A DNA stretch of 59,653 nt. Origin: Condylostoma magnum (taxonomy: Eukaryota > Ciliophora > Heterotrichea > Heterotrichida > Condylostomatidae). This document shows, in pieces, positions 24,301 to 37,600 of this stretch. The notes below the pieces were generated by a model. The model did no database searches. It was not told the DNA's origin and was given only the letters and a program-made list of their open reading frames with translations. Numbering within the stretch: the stretch's first letter is position 1; each line of letters starts with the position of its first letter. Location: positions 15,642 through 75,294 of the forward strand of contig CAKKTI010000069.1 of assembly GCA_920105805.1 (NCBI GenBank). Direction: 5' to 3'. A program made the position numbers and the translations under genes.

Positions 24301-27300
24301 ATGGTGACTGTGACTTACCTGACTGTCATTGCGATACTGAGCTTATATACAACGGCCAATGTGACTACTGGTGTAATACTGAGGAATGTAATTATGATAA
24401 TGATGAATGTCTTCCTAGAGGTTGCAATGTATGTGATCCTAATAGTCTCGGAGATAATCACTGTGATCCAATCTGTAATATCGAAATTTGCGAGTATGAT
24501 GGAGGTGACTGTCCTATTGACGGATGCCAGTGTACTGCTGATCAAATGCTACAATGTAATCCTGACTGTAATACCTTATAATGCGAATTCTCTGATGGAA
24601 ACTGCGGAGGTGGAGTTGAATGCACTAAATGTAAGTTTGAGAAAATCGGAACTTTACAAGTACCTCATAGCGGTGCTTTCGCTGCCTTTGATGATTTCAT
24701 AACTGCTGAAGTATGTTGTGATGTTGTGCTTACTCAGGTCACTGTATATTTCTATAACGGTTTAGTAGCTGGATTCGCTAATTCCTATACTTTAGATTAC
24801 GGTACTAGACAAGTAACTGCCTTATCAGTTGATCAATCCGGTCTTGACCCTGCAGGAGAAATTAAATAAGAAACTTTCTAAATACCTCAAGCTTCTAAAA
24901 TAGTCAAGGTAACTGGATATCTTAACGATGATGGTATCACTCAACTCGATTTCACTTTAGACGATGGGGAAATCCACTCATATGGAAACAAACAAGAAAC
25001 TGATGCTGTACAAGTAATTGAAGCTAGTTTGAAATACAGTGTACTAGGTTTCCTAGGAAGAGTAAGCCCTGGTCTTTTAGTATAACTCAAGGTCTGGGTA
25101 AGAATCAACCCTGATGAAGGTGGATGCGAATGTGATGTAAGCCTTCTGAACAACGGAGTGTGTGACTATCCCGACTGCTGGACCCTTCAATGCAACTATG
25201 ATGGAGATGACTGTGACTTCCCTGACTGTGATGATCCTTTATGCGAGGTTCCTGACATGTTTGACGGAGAATGCCAAATTGATCACTGTAATCAAGAAGG
25301 ATGCAACAACTACGATAACAATGAATGTATCCCTGACTGTGATTGTCTCCCATCTGTCATTGGTAATGGAAAATGTAATGTAAAGTGCAACACTCCTGAA
25401 TGTAGAAGCGATGGAGGGGACTGTCCTATTGATAACTGCCAATGCCCACCTGAGCTTATTGATAACGGTGTATGTGACTTTGAATGTGATACTGAGGAAT
25501 GTCTTTGGGATAATGGTGAATGTGTAACTACCTTCGAGTGTCCTGAATGTGAATTTAGAGAATTTGACCCAGTTGGAGATGATTCCGGAGCTACTGTATT
25601 CGATGATACTCAGGAATTCGGTCTATGCTGTCAGTTGGAAATCACCACTGTTGAGGTTTTCTATAACGATAAATGTATTACTGGTATGAGTACTCTATAT
25701 ACTAACAACGGAGTACCATTTGAGGCTTTGATGAGAGGACAAACCTCTGAAAATTCTGAGTTATTGGAATTAGAAGCTGGTTAAACTATAATTGGAGCTG
25801 GAGTATTCGTTGAAGATAATATCACTCAAATAAAACTGATCACTAACGACGGTTATAAATTCGTAGTTGGATCACCTGCTGGCACCAGTATTGACTTTGA
25901 AATTCAATCCCATGATGGAATCTTCGAAGTAATCGCATTCCAAGGATCTTACGATGATGAGTGCTTAACTTCATTCTCAGCCTGGTACTAATTAGTAGAT
26001 GCATGTCCTTGCAACGAAGAACAATTAAAGGGTAATAACCACTGTGATGGTGAATGTTATAACAAACTATGCGGTTTTGACTGGAACGAGTGTCCTAAAG
26101 ACTGTTCTTGCAGTTCTAATCTCTCTTTACTCTTCAACAACAAATGTGACTTAGAGTGTAACAATGCAAGTTGTGACTTTGATAACGGAAAATGTCCTAT
26201 TGACGGCTGTGATAAATGTAATGAAGAGTTGACTAATGATGTATGTGACTTAGAATGTAACACTGTAGAGTGTGAGTTTGATAATGGAAAATGCTTACCT
26301 AACTGTGACTGTAAACCTAGTGTACTTGGAAATGGAACTTGTGACTACAGTGCTGGATGTTGGACTCCTGAGTGTCAAGATGATAAGGGAGATTGCGACC
26401 CTGACCCCGACTGTCACTGCACTGTACCTTAACTATACAACAACCAATGCGACTATGAATGCAACTATGAAGCCTGTGACTTCGACAACGGAGCATGTGA
26501 GCCTTATCCTGGATGTGACGATTGTGATATCAGCCTACTAGGAAATGATGTATGCAATCCTAAATGCAATACTGAGAAATGTTATTATGATGGAGGTGAC
26601 TGCAAATACCCTGGATGCCAATGTGACGAAGACTTAGTTGGAAACGGAGTCTGTAATGAAGACTGTAACAACGTCGACTGTTTGTTTGATGATGAGGAAT
26701 GTACAACTGATCCTAAACCTAATGAGTGTGATTCTTGCAAGTTCTATAGAGCTGGACCTATTGGTGGTACTGCTAATGGAGATACCTTCGATTACTTACA
26801 ATTCAGTGAACTATGTTGTCACTATTTCATCAGAGCCTTAGAACTAGGAGGAACTAATCTCCCTGTACCCAGAATCAGCACCTTATTGATCTATGTTGAA
26901 AAGGACTCTTATACCTCAATCGAAATTATTGGATTTGATGATACCAACAACGTAACTTTAAATGATTATGACAGAACTGATTTCACTGACTCTAAACAAT
27001 TCATTGCTGACCAAATAGCCAACCGTCCTAGTGAAAGAGTGTTCAAGACCTTCGAGGATGACGAATACATCGTAGAAATCAGTGGTCTAGCTTCAGACAT
27101 TATCAACAAGCTTACCTTTACTACCAATTTCAAGAACGAAGTTTCCATCAATTTCGGATTAGGAACCAGAGAAATGCATATCAACCTCAGAAGATATGGA
27201 GTAGTCTCATTCTTCGGTATCAGAGAAACAATCAAGGGTGCTTTTGCCAAACTCGGATTCTGGATTGTCCGCATTGACGTTCCTCAGGATATCTGCGACA

Positions 27301-29252
27301 CCCATGACTTAATAGGTGACGAAGTCTGCCAATATGAAGAGAACTACAACAGAATATGCGAATGGGATGATGGTGACTGTGAAGTTCCCGCTGGATGTGA
27401 TTGTTCTATTGAAGAATACCATAATGACACCTGTGACTGGCATTGCAATACTTAAGAATGCGACTTTGATAATGGATCTTGTCATCCTGCCGGATGTACT
27501 TGTGAGCCTCATCTATTCAGCAATGGAGTATGTGACTTACACTGTAACACTGAAGTATGCAACTACGATCCTGACTGCCCTGTACCCGGATGCAGTGAGT
27601 GTGGCCATGAATTACTAAACAATGGAAAATGTGACGAAGACTGTAATGTATTTGACTGTTTATGGGATAACTGGGACTGTACTGATACTTATGAGTGCGA
27701 AGACTGTAGATTTGAGTCAGTCTAATACTGTCCTGATAGAACTATGTCCTTAGGTGCTCAAGCCTTCAACGACCAATCTATTGTAGAAGTATGTTGTTAA
27801 CTAGAATTCACTGAAGTAACAGTATCCACCCTTAACGGTACTATTGTAGGACTTGAAATCGACTATGTTAACGACGGTGTGTCTGCCGGCACTTAATCCC
27901 ATGGTGATATCTAAGGTGCTCGTGATACTTTCTAACTCGCCCAAGGTGAAAGACTGATCAACGTAAAGGGAACTGCTGATAATGCAGGCATCCACAGCCT
28001 TACTTTCATAACTAACAAAGACCGTGAAGTCTAATTCGGTTCTCCTCTTGGTGATGAGTTCGATCTTGCTCTTATCCCAGCCCATCTTTCTCACCGTAAG
28101 ATTCCTAACCAAGAGTACTATATTGTATCATTCTTCGGATATGCAACCTCAAGCGGAATTCTCTGTATTGGAGCCCACTACCAAGTGATTGATGTATGTG
28201 AGTATACCCAAGAGCAAAAGTACAACTAAGTATGTGACCCTGAACTCATGAGTGATGTATGTGGAAATGACTTCGGCCAGTGTAACGAGTGTGAGTGTGA
28301 TGCTTCTTTATTGCTTAATGGTGAATGTGATCCTGAATGCAACGTTGCTGAGTGTAATTATGATAATGAAGCTGACTGCGAAGTACCCGGATGTACTGCC
28401 TGTACTAATGACCAACTTACAAACGGAGTATGCGACTTAGTATGCAATATTCAATCATGTGAACATGACAACGGAGACTGTATTCCTAACTGTTTCTGCG
28501 ACCAGTCCTTGATTGGAAATGGAACATGTGACTTAAGCTGTAACAACCCTGAGTGTGGATATGACGGAGGTGAATGTATTCCTGGATGCCACTGTTGGGA
28601 AGATCTGTTCAACAATTGTTGTACTGACGAATGTAATACTTATGAATGCTAATGGGATAAGGGTGAGTGTACTGAGTCATTCGACTGTCATGAGTGCGAG
28701 TATGTACAGAGACCTAATATCGGACAACCTAGTCTCTTCCCTGATGCTATTCCTTTTGATGATATGATTGATCTTAATCCTTGCTGTGATATCAGTATCT
28801 CAAGTCTTGTTATTTATTCTGATATGGAAATCGTAGGAATGGAAATCACTTATCAGGTCAATGGAGCTCAGGAGATTAGAAAGCATGGAAAGACTGGAAA
28901 TGATTGGATTAGTACAAGAATTGACTTAGAAGTACAAGAGTATATCAAGAGCGTTGGAGTTGCTGGTACTTTTGCTATTGAAGCCATTGAGATTATTACC
29001 AGCTTGGACAATCAAATAAATGCTGGATTTAGCTCATCTGACTTTGAGTATTTAGATATTCCTAAAGGATTCGCTGTTTCTGGATTCAGAGGACATCTCT
29101 CTTCCGCGGGAGTAGTCTCACTAGGAGTCTATATTCCAGCTTCAAGTGATGCTTCCTGTCAGTGTGGATATGAACAGCTTTTCAATAAGACCTGCGATAG
29201 TGAGTGTAATACTGAAGTTTGCAACTACGATAATGGAGATTGCGAGGCATAG
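21399..29252 (+). CDS. Giant secreted LNR / jacalin-like lectin repeat protein
   Basis: 2617 residues in one uninterrupted frame with a signal peptide ('MIKTFIVLLALASAARVSLP'). The body alternates two modules. One is a ~30-residue Notch/Lin12 (LNR) repeat, of the form C-x-C-x(n)-GxCDxxCN-x-ExCxxDxGDC, with Asp-rich Ca-binding positions; I count about 37 (1, 4, 4, 7, 4, 7, 4, 5, 1 between lectin domains). The other is a ~150-residue beta domain ending in 'VVGFGG', 'LVGFDGSYGEYLNTIGAFY' or similar, with 'ITTNxxxTFEIG'-type strands, which I read as jacalin-like lectin; I count 8. No transmembrane segment is seen, so it is probably extracellular matrix, mucocyst or surface coat. As far as I traced it, Gln is never TAG and Trp never TGA here; only TAA is used as sense. 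The end is placed at TAG 29250 after the last LNR. Confidence 0.88.
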
Positions 29253-30309
29253 AGTTAATTTTAATAAACTTGATTTCAAAAAAATTTGACTTTTGTTATT
29301 TTATTGGAGCTTTTATTGATTTTTTAAAAGCTTTGAATGTTGTTTAAATTGATTATATACTCTGTATTATAGCTGACTTTCAGCTGATTAATACATTTTT
29401 ATATTAGTTGGACTTTGATTATAATATTTTCCAATTAGTTCCTTAAAGGACATTATAAAGAGCATATTTTCTATCTCCATGTCCTGATTTGATCATATAA
29501 TGACTTATATAGAGCTAATTAATATATTTTGCAGTATCTTATAATTAATATAAGGTTATTCTACCATACTGTTATATAATGAATTATGTCTCACACTTAA
29601 AATAATATCTCATAGTTTAATATTAATCCAATAGGAAGAAGTTGATTGCTTTATTATATTTTGAGTAAGTTAATATGTCCCTTTATAATAGTTCAGGCTA
29701 TTGGAAAATATCTTTTAAATGCTTAGCATGCTTAGCATACTTAGCAAATCCAGATTATATAATTAATCACCTATTTTATTTATAGAATAAACTTTCCTAT
29801 AAATTCCGTATGGGCTTAATAATGAGTTAAAACCTCTACTATATTATTAAACTCTATATAAGCTTTAAGATTATTAGTATTAAAGGTAATCCCATGCAAG
29901 AAATTTCCATTTTATATATAAGGGATCAAAGATTAGCTGATATAATTACTTTATAAGTACACTCCCAGCATATCAGAGAAATTGTAAGCTCTAATAATGA
30001 ATAATATGTAGGAGCAGTTGAAATTCTAAGATTAATTAGTGTAATACTTCATTCAGAAAGTATAATAAGCATTGATTTTTCTAGTATGAACTTTAATATG
30101 GGATATTCTATGAATTGGAACAAGTTATAGAATATGGCATTCGCATTATAATTTTGCAAGGAAAAATAATAAATAGCTCTATTAGTAGTTTCAACTACAA
30201 TAGATTAGAAGAATAAACTTACAACACTTTATAAGACAAGTGTATAAGGTTGGTCTGATTAAGAGTGCACAGGTAGTAGTGATTTAAGTACAGGAAGGTG
30301 AAAATTATA
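29253..30309. other. AT-rich stretch without a confident gene
   Basis: The first ~630 bp are very AT-rich with no protein-like frame. From about 29894 a forward frame of ~140 codons is open ('HIREIVSSNNEQYVGAVEIL', 'SIDFSSMNFNMGYSM') but has no recognisable family and low complexity. It could be the eroded front part of the WD40-type pseudogene that follows. Confidence 0.4.
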
Positions 30310-30965
30310 AATTTAACTATTGATATGCTTATCTCTAAACTTGGCTGTGGAGCAAATATAATCTAATTGGAAATTAATAAATTTTAAAGGATTATTAGTT
30401 TAAATAAAGGAAATTAGAATAAGTTCAGAAATCAAATATATTAAGAGACTATTGCTATTAAAAGGCTATTTACCCACCAAAGTAATAATTTTGAATAAAC
30501 TTAGTGAGGGGTTTATACAACAGCATAGACTTAAGTGAAATACAGTAAATACTTTGATAAGTTAAATTTCCAGATTAGCTTATTGAATTATGTAAAAATG
30601 GGATAAATAATAGTTATGAGGAGATCTCATAAAGGTTAAATTTCTTAAAAAGAATCCTTAAGGTAATATAGCAATTGAATAATTAAATTCAATAACAGAA
30701 TTGCAAAGGCTGTGGAATTTATCCAATATTCAAGCAGATAATAAAAACTATAAAGGCAAAAGTGAGGAAGTGCTAAGATCTTAGGTAATAGGAGCATATT
30801 TTCTCCAATAAAATCAGTAAGCATTTCTAAAAGTGGTTAGCTTGCTGTAATTGGAGCTTTGAGACTTATAAAATTCAAATAGAAAGTATAATACAGGATA
30901 ATCAGTGTATATTTCTCGAAATAAGTGGACAAGGAGATAGTAAAGTAAGATTGCAGGGACTTTAG
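30310..30965 (+). pseudogene. Decayed copy of the WD40 double-propeller gene (N-terminal part)
   Basis: Nucleotide similarity to 42450-43400 can be followed by eye: 'attgatatgctTatctct' against 'attgatatgctCatctct', 'aaaaggctattTaccc' against 'aaaaggctattCaccc', 'tcaagcagataataaaaac' against 'ttaagcagataatcagaac', and the start of the first WD40 repeat ('tcagtaagcatttctaaaag'). Small insertions and deletions shift the frame several times and the repeat array is cut short after about one blade. It is a truncated, non-functional host-gene paralogue lying 12 kb from its parent. Confidence 0.72.
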
Positions 30966-31360
30966 CTTGTTTAGTGTGATTAGAGATAATAATCTTCAAT
31001 CTCTGTCACAAAACTACTCATAGAAATGCCTTATAAATATATTGATAAATCTGAAAAGCTAAAAATGGCAAATTATAGTATTTATTTGCATGTTTCAATG
31101 ATTAAATTTGATAATGCTAGTATATCAATAGGCTCTGAAAAATAAACCTACTTATTAATCCTCTAATTTTCTAAATCAACTCCCTTTATACTTTAGCATA
31201 CTAACTTATCAAAATGACACTGACAGCACTACAATTTGATTAGTTAATAACTTTATTTATATATAAGCATGGAAAATCTTATTTAGAGTGCCTTAATAAC
31301 TCAGGTCCCAATAAGTCAAAATAGTTCCAGTCAAGCTTTAACTAAGTTAAAAAATACCAA
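30966..31360. other. AT-rich spacer
   Basis: Near 30930-30950 a last trace of WD40-repeat similarity is visible. The rest is AT-rich with no convincing gene. An ATG at 31269 opens a short frame ('MENLIQSALITQVPISQNSS') that could be a 5' exon of the next small gene if a ~20-nt intron existed; unproven. Confidence 0.35.
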
Positions 31361-31636
31361 ATGAAGAGTACAACTTGTGATTAAAAGGCAATCTTGCTGA
31401 AAATTTCCGTTGGAGGTCTGAGCATTTTAAAAGAGGATACCATTATTTGATTAACCAAGCAATATTAAGCCAACGAACTGATTGAGTTAGAGATTTATAA
31501 GATTACTAAATAAATATCATACACATTTCAAATTTACAAGATAACTGAATGAAGTAATTCTGGGGATATCCTAATAAGAAAGGAGTTGTAAGAGTAGCTC
31601 AATCAAGAACATTAGGCTATATTCTTTATAACTTAA
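31361..31636 (+). CDS. Possible small protein, unknown
   Basis: 91 residues from ATG 31361 to TAA 31634-31636, with TGA-encoded Trp twice ('DTIIWLTKQ', 'ITEWSNSG') and TAA/TAG Gln. It has an amphipathic, beta/helix-mixed character ('ILLKISVGGLSILKEDTIIW', 'QYQANELIELEIYKITKQIS') better than neighbouring spacer. No family recognised. It sits 28 bp before the next gene. The same frame is open further 5' to 31214, so the true start is uncertain. Confidence 0.4.
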
Positions 31637-31664
31637 ACCATTGGCTTATTACCCTTATATAAAA

Positions 31665-34600
31665 ATGTTGGTAAGTTTCTTTATCGTCTCTGCTCTGAGC
31701 TAGTTCCAGGATTGAGAAGTCTGCGAGAGCTATGAGGAGTAAATTAAAACGTCTCAATTTAAGGATGATTGGGCTTCTTCTACTGCCTAGATAAGCTTTG
31801 ATCATCAAGGATCGCCCATTTGCGATCACAGTACTAGAGTTATGTTTAATTCGAGGCAATATCACTCAAGAAGTGAGGAAATATACGTATACTTCTGATC
31901 TTGACTGTATAACATCCCGAGTAGTCAATACAGCTTCAGCTTTTATATGCGAGAGGAAAGGACTGATGAAAGGATGATCCAAGAGTTAAAATGTATAAGA
32001 AATAATGGTAGTCAAGTAACTAATGGAATCATCGGACCTTTAAAGATTTAAGCTGGGGATACCAGATCAGATGTACTGCTAAATGGCTAAGTATCTTTTC
32101 AAGTTAAATCATATACTCCAAGTACCCGGATTAGTTTAACATTCGACTGAAGTCAGTAGTAGTTTCTTATAGCATTAGATATTATAGAGGATTTAATCGC
32201 CTATGACTACATCCAAATTACTATTCCTGATAATCTATCAATCCAAAGTATTGAAAATGCATAAGTAGGCTTTAATTTTGAATCTTCTTAGCATTTAAGC
32301 ATGTCTTTTGAGATAATCACGGAATTTGAGCAACCCTATATACTAGTTAATTTTCTTACCGATGATATGAGCCTTAAAGAAGCCTAATAATACAGCGGCA
32401 ATCCGTAAATTTTAGTCAAATTTGAAAAAGTAATCCTTTTTCCTACTTTAGATTAAAATTAGGTAAAAGTCTGAATTAGAAGAGGAATATCTCATGAAAT
32501 TATAATGGATTTTTAGACAAATGCAATACAAGTTATAAACTAAGACCATGGTGATAGAGTTACTATAAAACAAATAGGCGAAAACTATATAGTTGATGAT
32601 TAATTGATGTATGTAGAGTTCTAGTTTTAAGTATAGAATTGGTACTCTCAGGGTTAAAAGGAAATTGTACTGTCTTATGCTCAACCTGATATAAATTATG
32701 AGTATTACTAGCTATTCAAGGACTCAAATTGTAAAATCAGCTAAACTAACATAGTCTTTTAGAATTGTACGACTGATTATAACCCAAGTTTAAATTTATC
32801 ATCTATCAGCATATAATTCAATTCTAATAGCTTAAGTATACAAGATAAAATAGTTATTGACATGCAGATTCTCTGAAACACCGGAAAATAATTCACAATA
32901 GACAAAAGGAGTGATAATTGATAGTTGTTCATTACTAATATACAGGATGGCGCACTGGTAAATCAAGATTTTCAAGTAAAAATTAGCTTTTAGGACGATT
33001 TAACTTAAAGTCCACCTTTATACTACTAAGTAGGGCAATAATTCAATTATATCGTTTTAAGATTCGAGTTAAAAACCTTGACTAATGGAATAAAATCGAT
33101 TTTAATGGTTCTTCCTATAAGCCAGTCTTTAGACGACTATTTTAAAGGTTATTACACTAGTGAGTTAGAATTTAGCTATGTTCTACTATAAAATAAAGAT
33201 CAAATTCTATAACTCGAAAATCTAAACTGATTTAAATTAGAAGTAATACAATCTTAATAAGCCTTTAAACTCAATTTTATACAAGATATTAGAATACAGT
33301 ACGGAGTTATAATAGTTAGATAGAAAAACAATAATAAATTCCAACTTCCAAGAGTAAGTACAAATTCTTAAACTTCAAATCAAGTCTAATTTGTACTGGA
33401 AGCATCATAGAAGTTATATGCATATGATATATTTGCAATAGTTGAATAGTAGTTTTAAAATGTGGATATTTCAAACTATGGAAATAAAACTATTTAAATT
33501 AGCTTTGACCCTTAAAATCTAATCATAGGTGAGCCAAATTCTATGAGAATTGTATACAACAATATAAGTTTCTTGGAAATCAGAGAAAATACTGTAGAAG
33601 CTATTGTTGATGGAGTAGATTACAATGTAGATTTGATTAAAAAGGGCCAAGACTCAATCATTCTGCCTTAATTTGCATTTAAAACACTTGATAACTTTAC
33701 TATCTTTATACCGTGTGAATTTTTGGCTGAATAGGCTACTATATAGATTCAATTTGGATATTACAATACAGAAAATAACTACTAGAGCTTTTTATTTACG
33801 AATAGTAAATAGATTTAAATTAATCAAAATAGTCAAAGCTAAAAATTAGCTTAAAAATGATTTTCTAATTATAAAGTAAGCGACGGATTTATAGAAAATT
33901 ACAATTCAGCTGCATATAATGGTATTTTTGAACCCTCATTAGATGAACAGTACTTTGTTCTCATAGGATTTAGTTCATTTATTATGGATAAAGCTAGTAT
34001 CTAGATGATTAATACCAGCAATCTGAATGAATAAGAAACTTAGTTGGTTGGGTAAATAGGTTAACTAGGAACCTTATAAAGACTTATTGTTAAAGCAGAA
34101 TTAATAGAGAATAGTTATTTTGAAATACGTGGATTGTATGCAAGCATATTTAATTATAGTAATAACTATTTAATGTACTTAAGTAGCAGATCAAAAGAAT
34201 TGGTAATTGATTATAGATTAAGAGTTGAGCTTGATATCGATATTCAAAAGGAGGATTTATTGCAAGAGTATTATGATATTAATTCAAACATACTACCCAC
34301 TTAATCATTCACGTTAACATTCAATTTTGAGTTACCCAAAGACACTTTAATTAATATAGATGGGTTAGATAGTTGATTTGTTGAATAATCTAATGAATAC
34401 TTTCAATTTTATGATGATGAGCATTATATTACAAGTTAAACTGTTAGAAAAGGTACCTAAATAAAATGGATACCGTCGTCTGTTTTATCTTATTGGTGGC
34501 ATACTAAATTTTGCTTAGTAAATTTATATATCAGAAAGGATAATTTGTGAAGCTCCAAGCCTTTATATTTTGACTGCGAGAACTCAATACTATAAAACAA

Positions 34601-37600
34601 TTTAGAGGCAATAAAAAAGAATATTAGTATTTTCCCCAATCAGATATATGAAAATAAAATAGATCTATAAATACAATTAGAGTTTGATAAAATGCTCAAC
34701 TTGAACTAGTTTTTCTTTAGACTTTAATATGAGGGTTATTGGGTTTTTTATAGTGGTAATACAGAAATATATACTAATTTTGATTCCTATTACAATTATT
34801 TTGGATTACATGAAAATTACTTGGATGTATATGTAAAAGACTACCAATCACCTTAATCTACTATTGAAATTAAATACTCTAATTTATATATATGGTAACC
34901 AGATTGGCTTTAAAAGGTTAAGTTCTAAATACGTCACTTTTAAAGCGGATCTATTATATACGAAAGTCTATTATAGGCTGAGTCGAATAAATAATTGGAG
35001 AGTAACTAAATAAGCCTAGATACTGAGATTGTATAACCAAATACAATATCTTTTTCTATACAATTCGAAAATTCAAGCTTTATCAATAAAGACGACTAAA
35101 TCTATATAAAATTCTTATATAATAGCTATAGGCCCATTTCTTAATTTAACAATCTTTTATCTCGAAAGCCAGATTTAAGAACTAACTGTGACATAGATTA
35201 CAAGCTTACTAGGTAATACCATCCTACCAATACTTAGATTGGCAAATTATATCAAAGCGGCAATTATATTATCATATGATTTCCTACTAAATTAGCATTG
35301 AATCACAATAAAATGATAAAAGTAGACATAGACGAAAATATACATAATTGAAGATTTACATTCCCATCATAAAATCACTTATTGTGGTAAAACAATAGCA
35401 CATAGTAGATAAGCTATTACACTTACAACAAGCAGCTTTAATAGAATTTTTAAGGATTTGTATCAATTTAATCGATATCTTTGTCACCTGATACCAACTT
35501 TTACGGAACTAGTGATTATACTATCAAGTTTACAATTTCTGATTTACCAACTTTAGATCAAGTACAAATAATTATCAAATTCCCAGAAACCTTCAACCTT
35601 ACCTAAAAAAGAGGTTTCGGATTTCATAGGATTAAAAAGTGTGAAGTTTTAAGCAAGGATGTTAACGATGCAGCATAATAATTTCAGCTTTTGGACATAT
35701 AGGCTAACACCTGCTTATTTTCAGAGTAATAAGTAATTGTATAACTTAATGAAAACAGTGTATCTACACAGAGTAAAATACTAGCTATTAGAATAAGGAA
35801 TTAGCCTAATGATTTCAACTGGTTCTAAAAGGCACTAGATACAGATGTTATTCAAGGCATCTAAAGCTAGGAGGAACTATACATTACAAAAGGAGTTGAC
35901 TTATAGGTTATTACAAAAGATTACACCATTTACACAGCACCAGCCAATATCAATAACTCCGTTCTACTATTTAAAAGGGAAGAGTATTATGAGAATTGTA
36001 GTGTGTAGAACTGTGCTTAATGTGAATAATCGTTAGGCTATAGATGCAAAAGATGTAATAATGGGTTTACATTGCTACCTGATTAGACTACATGCGAGAT
36101 CTTTGAATGTGAAGAAACCTCTGAGTTTGAAATATAATAAGATAAGTGTATTACTAGGAAATATACAATTATTGACTATAATCTTACAAATTACAGTGAT
36201 TAAGAGGAATTTGAGATAAAGAACAGTACAAAGTACACATTAGGAAGGGGGTTTTATTTTGAGGATAATACAAGAGTTGATGTAAAAGTAGAGAAATATG
36301 TAATGGAATTTAGCTACTCGCTGTACTTAAAAACAAATGAGTCATCAAATAGATATATTGTATTCTATGACTGGATTTCTATGTCCCATGTTGAAATACT
36401 AAACAATACTCTATGCATAACTGATGGATTTTACAAGCATATACAACAAGTAACTTTGTAATCTAAGAAGTGGCAAAAAGTGACTGTTAACTTAAACGGT
36501 AACTTACTATCAAATACCCAGTAGCTTTTTATCAACAACTAACTAATAGACTAAAATTCATAGTAAGGTGGGCTTTATTTAAGATTCTTTGATTGGATTA
36601 CTCTAGGGTTATATTACAACGGGTATATATCAGGCCTAAAAATTGACTCATTTAGCTTAACACAGCTTCAAATTGAGGAAACGTTTGACTTTATACCAGG
36701 AGTACCTAGAATTTGTGCTTTGAATAATTACCAACTACGAGATAAATGCTTTTAATGCTAAATCAATTGTCCGAATGGATGCATACATCCTTAAAATTGT
36801 AGTACTAACTTTGATCCTCTTTGTCAAGCTTATAACTCTCCGTATATATGTTTGCCAGATGGCTGCAAAATATATAGCGAGTTTATTGAGGGTAGATGCT
36901 AATGTATAGAAAACTCAACTTTTGATTTCTAAGCTTCTAGGTGTAAGTGCAATAGAGACGCAATATAGGAAAATGGAGAATGTAATGTGTATAAAAGATA
37001 TATGATGGAAGAGGACTTGAAGTATAAAATTGAAATTTTACAGTTTTAATTTGGATTTTTAGTACATTTTGAGAAATAACTAGAAATGCACGACTCATGC
37101 TAAAGTCTGTTTACAGCACAAAATTTACTAAAATTAGGCAATAATCCTCTGTGTAAATTTAAGAGTAGATAAGAATTGCTCATTGTACTAGGATTTGGAG
37201 CTCATTTCACTGAAAACTCCCTTGATTTAAATCCTTCAAAAATGATTCTATACGGGTCAGGATAAGTAAGGAAAAATCCGGCTTAATCCCTTTAAATTGT
37301 CATAGAATTAGATAAAATGCCTTAATTTGATATTTCACCAATTATCCATGCTCCTAATACATTCAGTATTTCCTGCTCATAAGATAAAACCTTGAAAATA
37401 TCGGCAAGATAATCAGCAGGATTCTGGCTGAGTTATGAGTGAAAAGTAACATCTAATAACATATTCTGAACAGAGAAACAGAGAATAGAAGAAGTAAAAT
37501 ATCCTGAAATTCAAATAGATCAAACTTACTTATATTCAGGATAACTTACAATAAATCTGAGAATATGAAATGGTGTATAAGAAGCCTCTATTAATATTGA

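Noticed and set aside
22084-25442. Several reverse-strand and shifted-frame open stretches of 60-100 codons inside the LNR giant
   Set aside because: They are antisense or out-of-frame shadows of the periodic Cys/Asp repeats and carry no independent protein features.
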